A stretch of DNA of 64,000 bases, from assembly GCF_040719375.1 (NCBI RefSeq), contig NZ_JBFDTP010000001.1, positions 558,001 to 622,000 on the forward strand, in the 5' to 3' direction. Positions 21,941-31,372 of the stretch are shown here, piece by piece. How positions within the stretch are numbered: position 1 is the first letter of the stretch; every line of letters starts with the position of its first letter. The translations under genes were made by a program, and so were the position numbers. Below the pieces are notes generated by a model, which saw only the letters and a list, made by a program, of their open reading frames with translations, was not told the origin of the DNA and ran no database searches. This stretch comes from Clostridium sp. AN503. GTDB taxonomy: Bacteria; Bacillota; Clostridia; Lachnospirales; Lachnospiraceae.

Positions 21941-22765
21941 TTATTTCCGGTTTCCAAAGAGATATCCGTACTTGCGCTTCTGCTGATACAGTACCGTCTC
22001 TACCCGCTTCACCTCCGCGTGAGGATAGATCCCTTCCATCTTCTCCATTTCCGCGCGAATCTCCTTATCACCGAACCAGAAATGGATCTGATTCTTGTAA
22101 AGTTCCTCCGCCGCGTCCAGCTGCTCGTCAAAATCCCTGGAAAATGGCTTCGCCTTGATCCGGCTCCAGCAGTCAAAGACCGGAATATCCAGGGTATAAT
22201 CTGTGACCGTATCCGAAAACAGGGACAGCCCATGGTCAAAATATGGGCAGAGCCGATACTCCTCCGTCCGGTTATTATAGATCACAGCGATATTATTCGT
22301 ATGGCGGTCTTCGTTTAAGAATACGGCGTCTATCTCAAGCGCGGCTGTCAGATAAGCGCCAAATCCCCTGAGTCCGGTCAGCTCCTCCATATTTTCCACA
22401 AGATAGAGGACCCGCTCCTTTATATCCTGCAATCGGGCCAGCTCCTGAGTCAGGTTTTTACCCGTGTACAGGCGGAACAGGCGGTCGGCTGTGACCAGTT
22501 CTTCACCCTCTTTTAAGAAGTTCCGGCTCTGGCATCCCCGCATCAGCTTGCCGCCGTACTGGATCATCACCGGCTCATACCGGACATGCTCCGGCACATC
22601 CGACCACTCCAGCAGATCGGAGATGACCACTTCCGCCATCCCTTCGTACCCCATGTAGTCCGCCTTGTACCAGATATCTCCCTGCCTCCACTTAAGCTGG
22701 TTCCCCTTCGAGGAATGGCCCGCCGTCTCAGTCCTTTCGACAAGGTCCAAGTTGATGTATTCCAC
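21941..22765 (-). CDS. HipA-like kinase-fold protein
   Basis: 274 aa from a GTG start with GGGAGGAGGTG at 7-8 nt; it overlaps the upstream gene by 38 nt. The central part shows the HipA/PI-kinase-type signature: ALEIDAVFLNEDRHTNNIAV (catalytic Asp and Asn) and CPYFDHGLSLF (metal-binding Asp). The N-terminus EYINLDLVERTETAGHSSKGNQLKW fits an ATP-loop region. It lacks the extra N-terminal HipA subdomain, which seems to sit on the partner protein. It could be a Ser/Thr kinase toxin or a regulator; activity is inferred. Confidence 0.75.
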   Translation of the reverse strand: MEYINLDLVERTETAGHSSKGNQLKWRQGDIWYKADYMGYEGMAEVVISDLLEWSDVPEHVRYEPVMIQYGGKLMRGCQSRNFLKEGEELVTADRLFRLYTGKNLTQELARLQDIKERVLYLVENMEELTGLRGFGAYLTAALEIDAVFLNEDRHTNNIAVIYNNRTEEYRLCPYFDHGLSLFSDTVTDYTLDIPVFDCWSRIKAKPFSRDFDEQLDAAEELYKNQIHFWFGDKEIRAEMEKMEGIYPHAEVKRVETVLYQQKRKYGYLFGNRK

Positions 22766-23423
22766 GCTTTAGCACCTCCTCCCGGTACTGGATCCTGATC
22801 CACTGGTTATCCTCCGCCATGCGCCCCCCGGTCTTCTCAATGATCTGGAGGGGATCATATGTCGGCACGCCCACATCCCGCAAGACCAGTTTTAAGTTGG
22901 CACGGCTTATGGGAAAACAGCGGCTCTCTAAAAATTCTTCAAAAGCCTCCCAGTCCGGATCCTCCACCACCCCGAAGGCCCTGTGGAGGATATCCTTTGT
23001 CTTGTTCCTGATATAGATCTTCTTGTGTTTAAAATCCACATCTATGACTGTGCACTCCTTATCCCCGTCCATAAAGATCATCCGCATGGTCAAAAAAGGA
23101 TTCTTCTCAAACCGCTTCTCCGACTCCAGATACTTGTATATGGTGGGCCTGCTGGCATCAAAATGCTCTGCCAGGAACTGGATGGACTTCCCTTCCTGGT
23201 ACAGGGTGATCAGCATATCCACTTCCGCGTCGGTAAAACACTGCTTGCGCCCGGCTCCCCGCAGGTTGACCGGACGGTCTTTTTTCATCAGGCGGTCATA
23301 GGCTTTCGCCTTGCGGGCAATCTCCCTCAGTTCCTCCGCCTCATCCGTGCCGAAGATCTCACGGCACAGCCGGCGCATCCCCGGCGGCTCGTAGGGTGTT
23401 GGCTTCGGTTCTTTTTTATCCAT
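22728..23423 (-). CDS. HTH protein with HipA-N-like C-terminus, partner of the kinase-like protein
   Basis: 231 aa from ATG 23423 with GGGAGGTGGAAGG upstream; the longer frame to 23453 is less likely. Residues about 62-100 form a helix-turn-helix (FTDAEVDMLITLYQEGKSIQFLAEHFDASRPTIYKYL). Residues 115-145 are a beta-rich part, and the C-terminal 70 residues (FLESRCFPISRANLKLVLRDVGVPTYDPLQIIEKTGGRM) resemble the N-terminal subdomain of HipA. Gene overlap with the kinase-like gene shows strict coupling. Likely both DNA-binding autoregulator and kinase neutraliser or partner. Confidence 0.7.
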   Translation of the reverse strand: MDKKEPKPTPYEPPGMRRLCREIFGTDEAEELREIARKAKAYDRLMKKDRPVNLRGAGRKQCFTDAEVDMLITLYQEGKSIQFLAEHFDASRPTIYKYLESEKRFEKNPFLTMRMIFMDGDKECTVIDVDFKHKKIYIRNKTKDILHRAFGVVEDPDWEAFEEFLESRCFPISRANLKLVLRDVGVPTYDPLQIIEKTGGRMAEDNQWIRIQYREEVLKRGIHQLGPCRKD

Positions 23424-23523
23424 CCTTCCACCTCCCATTGGATCATTCTGCATTAACAGCTTCCATGATGATATTAGTGTATCATAGTCATTTCTGGATT
23501 GTCAATAAATTAATTAATTTACA

Positions 23524-24321
23524 TTATGAATCAATATCTAAAAACCATGGCGGCGCCCCTGCAAACACAGCCCTTCCCTCGTAGGATAATGCATGCACAG
23601 CTTTCATGTCATCGAGCGTAGTACTACCCTTATGCCCGGCATCAAACTCCAGTGCAGACTGCTTCCCGTCCACCTTTCCCCGTGATAATGCAACATGGTC
23701 AATAAAATTCGTGCCCATGCCAATGATATGGCCCTTAGGAATATCATCTCTGACCTGGTGAAGATGCTGATTCATGGTAATGGTATCCGATAAATCCATA
23801 AAATCTTGTAAATCTTCATCTGCGCTGTTCTTTGCCGTCTCGGAAATGGGAGTTGATTTATTTAACGTTATGACCTGATCCGCAGTAATGAGTCCCGCCT
23901 GAAAAGCGCTCATCAACACTGCTCCCCAACAATTCATCCCACTGCTGCTTATGCTGCCAGAACTTTTGCGAGGCCTAAAAGCACCCCCATATTCTTTAGT
24001 CTCAATAAAATCTGCCATTGCCTCTAAATGCATCTCTGCCATCACCTCATTGATTGCTGTCTTTAAGTCATTTTCAGATGAATAGTTAGTATCCCCCAAC
24101 TGTTCTTCCACTTTTTCTCTAACTTTTTCAGGCAACGCAGAATACCAGTCACTGTCTCTGGCATCAGCCACTCGTATACACTGGACAACAGCTGATGCTC
24201 CCATCATCTGCAATACCGATTGATTCCCTGCTGCTTTTAACATCTGTGCTGCATTTTTTCCTGCGCTTGTATGACTTTTTTGTTTCTCTTCTGTTCGTTC
24301 TATCCGTCTATATTCTCTCAT
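23524..24321 (-). CDS. Possible secreted effector with Cys/His papain-like domain
   Basis: 265 aa from ATG 24321 with GGGAGGTGG upstream. The N-terminal 50 residues (KSHTSAGKNAAQMLKAAGNQSVLQMMGASAVVQCI) resemble leader segments I recall on cargo of extracellular contractile injection systems. The C-terminal half has GMNCWGAVLMSAFQAGLIT (Cys at a helix start), then GMGTNFIDHVALSRG (His) and LEFDAGH, consistent with an NlpC/P60-like or other papain-fold amidase. It has no signal peptide. It stands alone between the kinase module and queT. The target is unknown and the family call is tentative. Confidence 0.5.
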   Translation of the reverse strand: MREYRRIERTEEKQKSHTSAGKNAAQMLKAAGNQSVLQMMGASAVVQCIRVADARDSDWYSALPEKVREKVEEQLGDTNYSSENDLKTAINEVMAEMHLEAMADFIETKEYGGAFRPRKSSGSISSSGMNCWGAVLMSAFQAGLITADQVITLNKSTPISETAKNSADEDLQDFMDLSDTITMNQHLHQVRDDIPKGHIIGMGTNFIDHVALSRGKVDGKQSALEFDAGHKGSTTLDDMKAVHALSYEGRAVFAGAPPWFLDIDS

Positions 24322-24476
24322 GGTCCACCTCCCTGCTTTCATTTTAAACACAATAAACCATACATCAATAAAATTATGTGAATGACTTACGAAATTAAGC
24401 GAATGACTTTAATTCATAGCCAGAATATTCTCAGAAAACAGCATGTCTGGATTTTAGATTCAGGACAAAATTATAC

Positions 24477-24521
24477 AAAAAAAATCCCGGCATCGGACAG
24501 CCGCAACTGTCTGATACCGGA
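24477..24521 (-). terminator. Intrinsic terminator of queT
   Basis: On the minus strand CCGGTATCAGACAG pairs with CTGTCCGATGCCGG (two mismatched positions) and is followed by a run of eight T. It lies directly after the queT stop. Confidence 0.85.
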
Positions 24522-24526
24522 ATCCT

Positions 24527-25039
24527 TTATCCTACAAATATCTTTTTAAAAATCAGGCCCTTATAACGCTCCAGCGCCGCCAGCAGGAAATTCCCCAGCA
24601 CGCCGACCGCCAGGATCTCGCCGATCCCCACCGTCACCATCATGACCGGGATCAGATCCGGCGCGCCATAAGCATAGCGCAGCACCCACGGGATGATGAT
24701 CGTATTGGCTGCGATCGGAGGAATACACACCAGCCACCGGTTCTTCCTCACTGCGTAGGATCCCAGCGCGCCAATGAGCGTAGCCAGGCTTCCGAAGACC
24801 ACATCCGGAAGGACCGCCGTTCCAAGCGCCACACCGATCCCGTTGGATATGGCGCACCCCAGGAACAGCCCCGGGATCGCTGCCGGTGTGAAAAACGGCA
24901 GGACACACAATGCCTCGGATATCCGGAACTGGACAGGCCCGTAGGCAACCGGCGCAAATGCGACCGTCAGCGCCGTGTAGATCGCCGCGATCATCGCAGA
25001 CTGCGTCATAAATTGAACCTTGTTTTTTGATTCTCTCAT
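24527..25039 (-). CDS. queT: QueT-family queuosine-precursor transporter
   Basis: 170 aa, five to six membrane segments, with FAPVAYGPVQFRISEALCVLPFFTPAAIPGLFLGCAISN in the N-terminal half, characteristic of the QueT substrate-binding (S) subunits of energy-coupling-factor transporters. It takes up preQ1 or a related precursor for queuosine in tRNA. The 5' leader on the minus strand has a preQ1-I-like fold ending at the ribosome site (25050-25107), which supports the specificity. AAAGGAG precedes the ATG by 11 nt. The ECF module itself is not in the window. Confidence 0.9.
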   Translation of the reverse strand: MRESKNKVQFMTQSAMIAAIYTALTVAFAPVAYGPVQFRISEALCVLPFFTPAAIPGLFLGCAISNGIGVALGTAVLPDVVFGSLATLIGALGSYAVRKNRWLVCIPPIAANTIIIPWVLRYAYGAPDLIPVMMVTVGIGEILAVGVLGNFLLAALERYKGLIFKKIFVG

Positions 25040-25049
25040 ATTCAGTTTT

Positions 25050-25107
25050 CTCCTTTAGTTTTGTTTTTTTGCCTTTCGGCTCGGTCAGGAAGGTCTCGAA
25101 CTGACCG
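25050..25107 (-). promoter_or_regulatory. preQ1-type riboswitch in the queT leader
   Basis: Minus strand: CGGTCAG (25101-25107) pairs with CTGACCG (25082-25088), loop TTCGAGACCTTC. A small GCC-GAAA-GGC hairpin follows, then an A-rich tail ending AAAACTAAAGGAG that contains the Shine-Dalgarno. The stem, the UUC..ACC-like loop and the A-rich tail that folds back are the plan of preQ1 class I; the extra GCC/GGC hairpin before the tail is unusual. Binding would hide the ribosome site. Confidence 0.6.
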
Positions 25108-25197
25108 TTTCGTGTTGCAGGGGCTACTATATCACAAAATGTTTGAAAATGCAAGCGCAGGCTATTTCCCTGCCAGCCTTACCGCTGCCTTTCACAA

Positions 25198-27330
25198 TCA
25201 CCTGTCCGGGCTGTTTCCCCGCCGCCCTTTCATCACAAACACCGCCACAGAGCGCGGCGCGCAGACATACTCACGGCGGTCCAGAATCTCCTCACCGTCT
25301 ATGATGGCAGCCGGTCCCCGTCCTGTATCCACAACCGGGATCCAGTAACATTCGATCGTGACAAGCGGCAGCACGATCCGCCTGGGCTCCCAATATGCAT
25401 TGACCGCCAGATAGACTGCATCATCCTGCCCGGTATCTTCATCCTTTCCCGCAAACATAACGCCGATGGTCCTGGTCTCTGGCCCGCAGCTGCCATTCCA
25501 TAGCTCCGGAATCTGTGAAGGCGTCTGTCCAAACCCATATCCGCTCATCCACGGATGCCCGCAGGACGCCGGTGCGGTATTCCTCCGTATGACCGCGTGT
25601 TTCCTGCGAAATGCGGTCATGAATTTAAAGAAATCAAATATCTCCCTGTTTTTCTGAAGCAGTGACCAGTCCAGCCAGGATATCTCATTGTCCTGGCAGT
25701 ATGCATTGTTATTCCCGAACTGGGTATTGCCAAATTCATCCCCCGCCAGGAACATCGGCGTTCCCCGGCTGCACAGCAATACCGCACAGGCATTCTTTAC
25801 CATGCGCAGCCGCAGGAGATTTACCGCCTCATCCTCAGTCTCACCCTCCGCCCCGCAGTTCCAGCTCCGGTTGTCACTGCTGCCGTCCGTATTGTTCCAG
25901 TCATTGGCTTCGTTATGCTTTTCATTATAAGAATAAAGGTCATAGAGCGTGAATCCGTCATGGCAGGTCAGGAAATTGACCGACGCGTGATCTCCCCTCT
26001 TTTCAGGCGGGTACAGATCCGGCGAGCCCATAATGCGCAGCAGGGCGGCATTGCCATAGCCGGCGTCGCCTTTTAGAAAGCTTCGGATATCATCCCGGTA
26101 TTTTCCGTTCCACTCCGCCCAGCGGTTCCAGGAAGGAAATGACCCTACCTGGTACAGTCCGCCCGCATCCCATGCCTCCGCGATCAGATCCACCCCGCCC
26201 AGGATCGGGTCATAGGCCAGGCTTTCTAACAGCGGCGGGCTGCTCATGGGTGCGCCTTCCTCACTCCTGCCCAGGATCGAAGCCAAGTCAAACCGGAAAC
26301 CGTCCACCCGGTAATTGATGACCCAGTAGCGCAGGCAGTCCAGGATCATCTGCCGCACCACTGGATGGTTGCAGTTTAAGGTATTGCCGCAGCCGCTGAA
26401 ATTATAATAATACCCGTCCGGCGTCAGCATATAGTAGATATTATTGTCCAGGCCCTTGAAGGAGAAAAACGGCCCCTTCTCATTTCCCTCCGCCGTATGG
26501 TTGAACACCACATCCAGGATCACCTCAATACCGTTGTCATTGAGCGCTTTGATCAGGCATTTTAACTCCATCCCTTCCTGATTGTACTCCGTCTGCGCCG
26601 CGTAGCTGGTGTTGGGCGCAAAAAAGCACACGGGATTGTAGCCCCAGTAATCCAGAAGCTTCCGTCCGTCCACCTCCCGGCCGCCGCCTACCTCGTCAAA
26701 CTCAAAGATCGGCATCAGCTCCACCGCATTGACGCCCAGTTCTTTTAAGTACGGTATCTTCTCCATCAGGCCGGCAAAGGTGCCCGGATGCTTTACGCCG
26801 GAAGAAGCATGTTTCGTAAATCCCCGCACATGCAGCTCATAGATAATATTGTCCCGCAAGGGGATCAGCGGCTGCTTACAGTTGCCCCAGTCAAAATTGT
26901 CCTGCACCACCCGGGCCTTGTACCGGTGCTCCTCTCCCGGCAGATGAACGCCCCACTGGCTCTGCCCGGTGACCGCCTTCGCGTAAGGGTCCAGAATGTA
27001 TTTCGTCTTATCAAAGACCAGCCCTTTTTCCGGCTGATACGGACCGTCCAGCCTGTAGGCATATTCAAACTCATCGATCTCCAAGCCAAATACCATCATG
27101 GAAAAAACATTGCCGATCCGGTAACATGCCGGAAATGGAATGCACGCATACGGCTTTGACTCCTGCCTGTGAAACAAAAGCAGTTCACAGGACGTGGCGC
27201 CCCGGGAGGCGATCGTAAAGCTCACCCCGTCCGGCAGCGCCGACGCGCCGTTTACCTCATATAAGCCAGGCCGCACATCAAAGCCGTTTATATGGTCTAC
27301 TGGTTTTAGTTTTTGATTGTTTATGTTCAT
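25198..27330 (-). CDS. glgX: Glycogen debranching enzyme (GlgX-like)
   Basis: 710 aa from ATG 27330; the in-frame extension to 27387 is less likely because GGGAGG lies just before 27330. An N-terminal CBM48-type domain (residues about 15-150) precedes a GH13 barrel: VNAVELMPIFEFDE, DVVFNHTAEGN (region I), GFRFDLASILG (region II, nucleophile Asp), LIAEAWDAGG (region III, acid Glu) and FLTCHDGFTLYDL (region IV). It hydrolyses alpha-1,6 branches of glycogen in the cytoplasm. It stands alone, about 90 nt upstream of the queT leader. Confidence 0.92.
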   Translation of the reverse strand: MNINNQKLKPVDHINGFDVRPGLYEVNGASALPDGVSFTIASRGATSCELLLFHRQESKPYACIPFPACYRIGNVFSMMVFGLEIDEFEYAYRLDGPYQPEKGLVFDKTKYILDPYAKAVTGQSQWGVHLPGEEHRYKARVVQDNFDWGNCKQPLIPLRDNIIYELHVRGFTKHASSGVKHPGTFAGLMEKIPYLKELGVNAVELMPIFEFDEVGGGREVDGRKLLDYWGYNPVCFFAPNTSYAAQTEYNQEGMELKCLIKALNDNGIEVILDVVFNHTAEGNEKGPFFSFKGLDNNIYYMLTPDGYYYNFSGCGNTLNCNHPVVRQMILDCLRYWVINYRVDGFRFDLASILGRSEEGAPMSSPPLLESLAYDPILGGVDLIAEAWDAGGLYQVGSFPSWNRWAEWNGKYRDDIRSFLKGDAGYGNAALLRIMGSPDLYPPEKRGDHASVNFLTCHDGFTLYDLYSYNEKHNEANDWNNTDGSSDNRSWNCGAEGETEDEAVNLLRLRMVKNACAVLLCSRGTPMFLAGDEFGNTQFGNNNAYCQDNEISWLDWSLLQKNREIFDFFKFMTAFRRKHAVIRRNTAPASCGHPWMSGYGFGQTPSQIPELWNGSCGPETRTIGVMFAGKDEDTGQDDAVYLAVNAYWEPRRIVLPLVTIECYWIPVVDTGRGPAAIIDGEEILDRREYVCAPRSVAVFVMKGRRGNSPDR

Positions 27331-27431
27331 AAATCCGGCCTCCCGCCTGGGTGGTATGGTTATCTGTGTTAAGAAATCTATGGTCACAGGTTACCACGTA
27401 TGCCGGGAATACGTCAATTCTTTCTGAATGA

Positions 27432-28873
27432 TCATTGCAAAACTTCTATTTTGCATTTATGGCGCTTATCTTTTTTATCATATGCAATTCCGACAGCCAG
27501 AACCCGTCCTTTGTATTCAGCCGGCTGTGCATACTTTCCGCGGAAACGCTGTGCGTAATTCTTCTCCTTAATCTGTCGGATAGCTTCCTCCGGAGAATGC
27601 CCAACCTTCAATTCCAGAATAATGCAGTCGGCTTTTTTGTCCATAACCGGATAAAAAATAAAATCCACATATCCCTTACCGGCTTTGTCTTCACGTTCTA
27701 TCCGATATTTGTCACGGGCAGCAAGATAGCTTTCAGCAGCATATCTGAAAATTTTTCCATCAGCTCCTGATTGGGTATGCTGACCAGTCCGTTTTCATAA
27801 CTCAGGAAACCGTATACTACCATTGCAGAGAATATCTCGTCCTTTGTCTGTAGGTTCATAGAGGTAGCTGCATATTCCCTAATTTTGGCAGGAACCGGAA
27901 TGCCGGATACCATAAGCGCCAGATCGTCCTTTACCTCATCTACATTTTGCTCAATGTAATAGAATATTTCATCGTATGGTCCCGCGCTCGTCCAATAATT
28001 TCCCAGATTGTTATTCCCCAATGCGCTGACTACAGAACGGGGATTATAAACACGCTCACCGGAACCGGTGTGATATCCGTTGTACCAGTCTCTGAGTCCG
28101 TCTCTTGTCACCCGGATTTTGGAATTGTTTTGCAGATATTTTTGATACAGCATGTCAACTTCCGTATCAGTAAAACCAAATGAATCGCTGAAGCGTTCTT
28201 CTGTAATCATCGTATATTCCAGAAACATATTCAGCTCAGAGCCACTGGAATACTTGGCAATCGGTAAAATCCCCGTCATGTATGCCAAAAGGACATAGGA
28301 ACGGTCTTTGAGCAGGCTTCGCAAAAACTGCAGGTAAGATTTTCTGTCCTGATCGGTCACGAAATCCTGATGAAAAATATAATCCCACTCATCCAACACA
28401 AAAATGAAACGTACCTGCGGGTTCTCTGCATTTATATCAATCAGCAGATCAACAATATCCGTCTCATTTGACGCCTGCACCTCCGGATATTCCTTTTTCA
28501 GATCACGAATCAGCCGGGCCTGAATCCGACTAATATATTGCATGTAAGAAGCGCACGTTCCGGCTATGTCATTAAATGAGATATGAATTACAGAAAACCG
28601 ATTTTTATACTGTGCATATTCGTCCGCTTCGCTGATCTGAAGATGATCAAAAACATCACTGGAATCGCAGCCTTTTGAAAAATAAGCGGCGATCATATTT
28701 GCCATAACGGTCTTTCCGAACCTGCGCGGCCGAGTAACGCATATGTGATTGTTCCCTTTGCTGACCAATGGGAATAATTCCTTCAACATCTGTGTTTTAT
28801 CTACAAAATATGGTTTTTGCACTTCATCTTTAAATAATGTATAAGCAGCTGTGCTGTTTAAATAAACTCCCAT
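27432..28873 (-). pseudogene. AAA-ATPase/PD-(D/E)XK (DUF1703-type) gene, broken by frameshift and deletion
   Basis: The frame starts at ATG 28873 with AAAGGAGC. The first 390 codons give a normal N-terminal AAA-like ATPase (VTRPRRFGKTVMANMIAAYF Walker A, FIFVLDEWDYIF Walker B). The frame ends at 27698, while the nuclease-like C-terminus continues in another frame from about 27730: ESYLAARDKYRIEREDKAGKGYVDF, then LELKVG up to 27432. Intact relatives have roughly 50 more residues before this point, so the join is probably a deletion plus frameshift. The family is common in anaerobes and of unclear role. Confidence 0.8.
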
Positions 28874-28991
28874 CTGTAACTGCTCCTTTCCAGTGCGTTG
28901 CCGGGGTGGTTCCTGCAAGTGAAACTCCTGCTTCCAGTATAACATTTAAATCAAACCCGCGCAATCATTTCGGCGCAGTCCAGCATGGGCC

Positions 28992-29933
28992 CTAAACCTC
29001 CACATAATTCGGCAGCCGACACCCTTCCTCACATAAGATCCGGTACAACTCCCTGGACGGGCGGGTCAGGTTCTCTACTCCCTCACTGTAGATCACCGCC
29101 CATTGCCAGAACGGCTGATACTCCTCCTCAAGTCTATAATAAACAATCTTATCTCCGGTCCGATACACTTTGGAATAGATGTTAGGTATCAGGGAGATCC
29201 CCAGCCCGTTTGCCACCAGACGGATCACAGTCTCGATATTCTGAGATTCCATCGTGATTGAATAATCCCCGCCTAAATACTCCAGAATACGGTCCGCCGC
29301 CATTCTGGTCTTTTTAAATGACTTTGTAAGGATGAATTCTGCGCCCTTCAGCTTTTCCAAAGGTAAAAACGCCATGTCTTCCTCTTCTTTTCTGTATGCA
29401 TACTCATTCAGCGGATGGTCAGCCGGAATCGCCGCATACAGCGGTTCTTCATAAAACACATGATAGTTTACATTTGTATTTTTTAAGGGCAGGCAGAGAA
29501 TCGCAAGATCCAGCGCGCCCATCAGCAGTTTTTCTTCCAGGATCATACTGTTCTCTTCCACTATATCGATCCTGATATTGGGATACAGCTCCTTAAAACG
29601 CTTTAAAAGGCCTGGCAGCACCAGCGCACCGATGCGCTCCGCAGAACCGATCTTTAAGATCCCTCTGCGCATATGGTTCAGTTCGCAAAATTCTATCTCC
29701 ACCTCGTCATACAGTTTCATAATCTGATATGCCCTTTTCACCAGGCATTCTCCCGCATAAGTCAGGCTTAATCCGTTGGGGCGCCTGGTAAACAGCGCTT
29801 CCCCCAGAGATTCTTCCACCTTTGTCAGGCACTTGCTCAGAGCTGGCTGGGTAATATACAGCTTTTGAGCCGCTTTCGCCATGCTGCCCTCCTCCGCGAT
29901 CGCCACGATCTTTTCCAAGTCACCCTTATTCAT
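28992..29933 (-). CDS. LysR-family transcriptional regulator
   Basis: 313 aa. Residues 1-60 are a LysR winged HTH (LEKIVAIAEEGSMAKAAQKLYITQPALSKCLTKVEESLG). A type-2 periplasmic-binding-like effector domain covers about 90-300 (LKIGSAERIGALVLPGLLKRF, LIPNIYSKVY). The gene lies just after, and in the same direction as, the MmgE/PrpD gene, with the anion permease divergent beyond that, so it probably senses the substrate of this cluster. It ends near the broken AAA gene. Confidence 0.9.
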   Translation of the reverse strand: MNKGDLEKIVAIAEEGSMAKAAQKLYITQPALSKCLTKVEESLGEALFTRRPNGLSLTYAGECLVKRAYQIMKLYDEVEIEFCELNHMRRGILKIGSAERIGALVLPGLLKRFKELYPNIRIDIVEENSMILEEKLLMGALDLAILCLPLKNTNVNYHVFYEEPLYAAIPADHPLNEYAYRKEEEDMAFLPLEKLKGAEFILTKSFKKTRMAADRILEYLGGDYSITMESQNIETVIRLVANGLGISLIPNIYSKVYRTGDKIVYYRLEEEYQPFWQWAVIYSEGVENLTRPSRELYRILCEEGCRLPNYVEV

Positions 29934-29983
29934 CCAGATTCCCCCGCTTTCTTTACCGGCTTCTCACGAAACGCCAACTGTCC

Positions 29984-31372
29984 CTATTGTACCACAGATC
30001 CCCGGCCCAGTAAAAGAGACGGCATGCTTCCAATGCCTTCCATATTCTCTATATCCTGAAAGATTTTATCGCACCAGGATCTCTCATAACTGCTGCAGCA
30101 GGCCCTTGCTTTTTCCAGGATCTGTTTTTTCGTAAGCGGAGCGGAGATACTTCCCGACGCATCCTCCACTTCTTTTGTGTAAACTTCTCCACTTTTTAAG
30201 ATCAGCTCCATCCTGCATCCCCAGTGCTCCGGATATTTATCCGTAAACCGCTTTGCCTCACTTACATGGACTTTTTCCGCCAGCTCCCTTACCATTTTTC
30301 TGTCAATGGCCTTCGGCTCAAAATCAGCAAGCCCTACATTCCCGTTAAGCAGCGCGCATGCCACCGTATAAGGGGTTGAAAATTTTGCCTCCGTCGGCTG
30401 TTTTGGGCGGAGGCTGCCTTCTGTCATCCCGCACTGCTTGACTCCTACCAGATAAGTCTCTATATTCACCTCACGGACTGACTCGGGCGGTATCTTTCTG
30501 GATTCCCGCAGGGCAATCGCCGCATCGATCGCGCAGTGAGTGCTCCTACAGCAGGGATATGGCTTTTTATCCATACTGCGAATCTCATAGATCTCCCCCA
30601 ATCCGGCATTTAGCAGAGCATAATCATATCCATCCGACATCATGGGGAAAATACCTCCGTCGTCAGCATCCAGGATCCTCCCGGATCCTTTCATCCCTCC
30701 CAGGACCAGCATACAGGATTCCAGGCCGCTTACCGCCGCCCGCGCCGGATGGAGCACCTTATTCGTGGCCCCGTCTGATAGAAACGCCCAGGTGGAACAG
30801 GACTGGGTTCCCGCCAGGCCAAAGGCTGACAATAGCTTTTCCTCATCAAATCCAAGAAGCTTCCCGCAGGCTGCCGCAGCGCCAAAGGTTCCAGCCGTAC
30901 CGGTTACATGCCAGCCTCTATTCCTGTGAGCAGACACCCCAAAGCCCATGCCAATGCGCGCCATAACCTCGTAGCCGCAGATCACGGCCTCCAGAAACTG
31001 TTTTCCGTTCTTTCCCAGATACTCCGCCAGGCACCAGGCCGCCGGGATCACAACCGTACCGATATGTGTCTTGGACTTAATATGGACGTCATCCAGCTCC
31101 AGAATGTGCCCCATCATGGCATTTAAAAATACCGCCGTCCTTAAACTTCCATATTTCCTGCTGCCCCACAGGGCGATTCCTCCATCCGTGGGCTTTCCAT
31201 CCGTCTCTGTATACACCTTCCGTATGCTTCGGAACATAGTGTTTGTCTCAGCCCCAAGAGCCAGCCCCACCGTATCCAGGACACATCCCTTTGCTGCCTC
31301 GCATACATCCGGTCCTGCGGTCTCCAGCTTAAAATCCGCCACAAACCCAGCCAGTTTTTTTAATTCTTCCAT
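29984..31372 (-). CDS. MmgE/PrpD-family dehydratase or decarboxylase
   Basis: 462 aa with AAGGGAG before the ATG. It matches the MmgE/PrpD fold: VLDTVGLALGAETN, GHILELDDVHIKSKTHIGTVVIPAAWCLAEYLG, HVTGTAGTFGAAAACGKLLG and KPYPCCRSTHCAIDAAI. The family includes 2-methylcitrate dehydratase and cis-aconitate decarboxylase. No prpB or prpC is nearby, so propionate catabolism is not supported; a tri- or dicarboxylate is more likely because a DASS-type permease is divergently encoded. Cytosolic. Confidence 0.85.
   Translation of the reverse strand: MEELKKLAGFVADFKLETAGPDVCEAAKGCVLDTVGLALGAETNTMFRSIRKVYTETDGKPTDGGIALWGSRKYGSLRTAVFLNAMMGHILELDDVHIKSKTHIGTVVIPAAWCLAEYLGKNGKQFLEAVICGYEVMARIGMGFGVSAHRNRGWHVTGTAGTFGAAAACGKLLGFDEEKLLSAFGLAGTQSCSTWAFLSDGATNKVLHPARAAVSGLESCMLVLGGMKGSGRILDADDGGIFPMMSDGYDYALLNAGLGEIYEIRSMDKKPYPCCRSTHCAIDAAIALRESRKIPPESVREVNIETYLVGVKQCGMTEGSLRPKQPTEAKFSTPYTVACALLNGNVGLADFEPKAIDRKMVRELAEKVHVSEAKRFTDKYPEHWGCRMELILKSGEVYTKEVEDASGSISAPLTKKQILEKARACCSSYERSWCDKIFQDIENMEGIGSMPSLLLGRGSVVQ

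Noticed and set aside
29984..31372. prpD of a methylcitrate cycle
   Set aside because: No prpB, prpC or acnD neighbours; the permease and LysR context points to another carboxylate.
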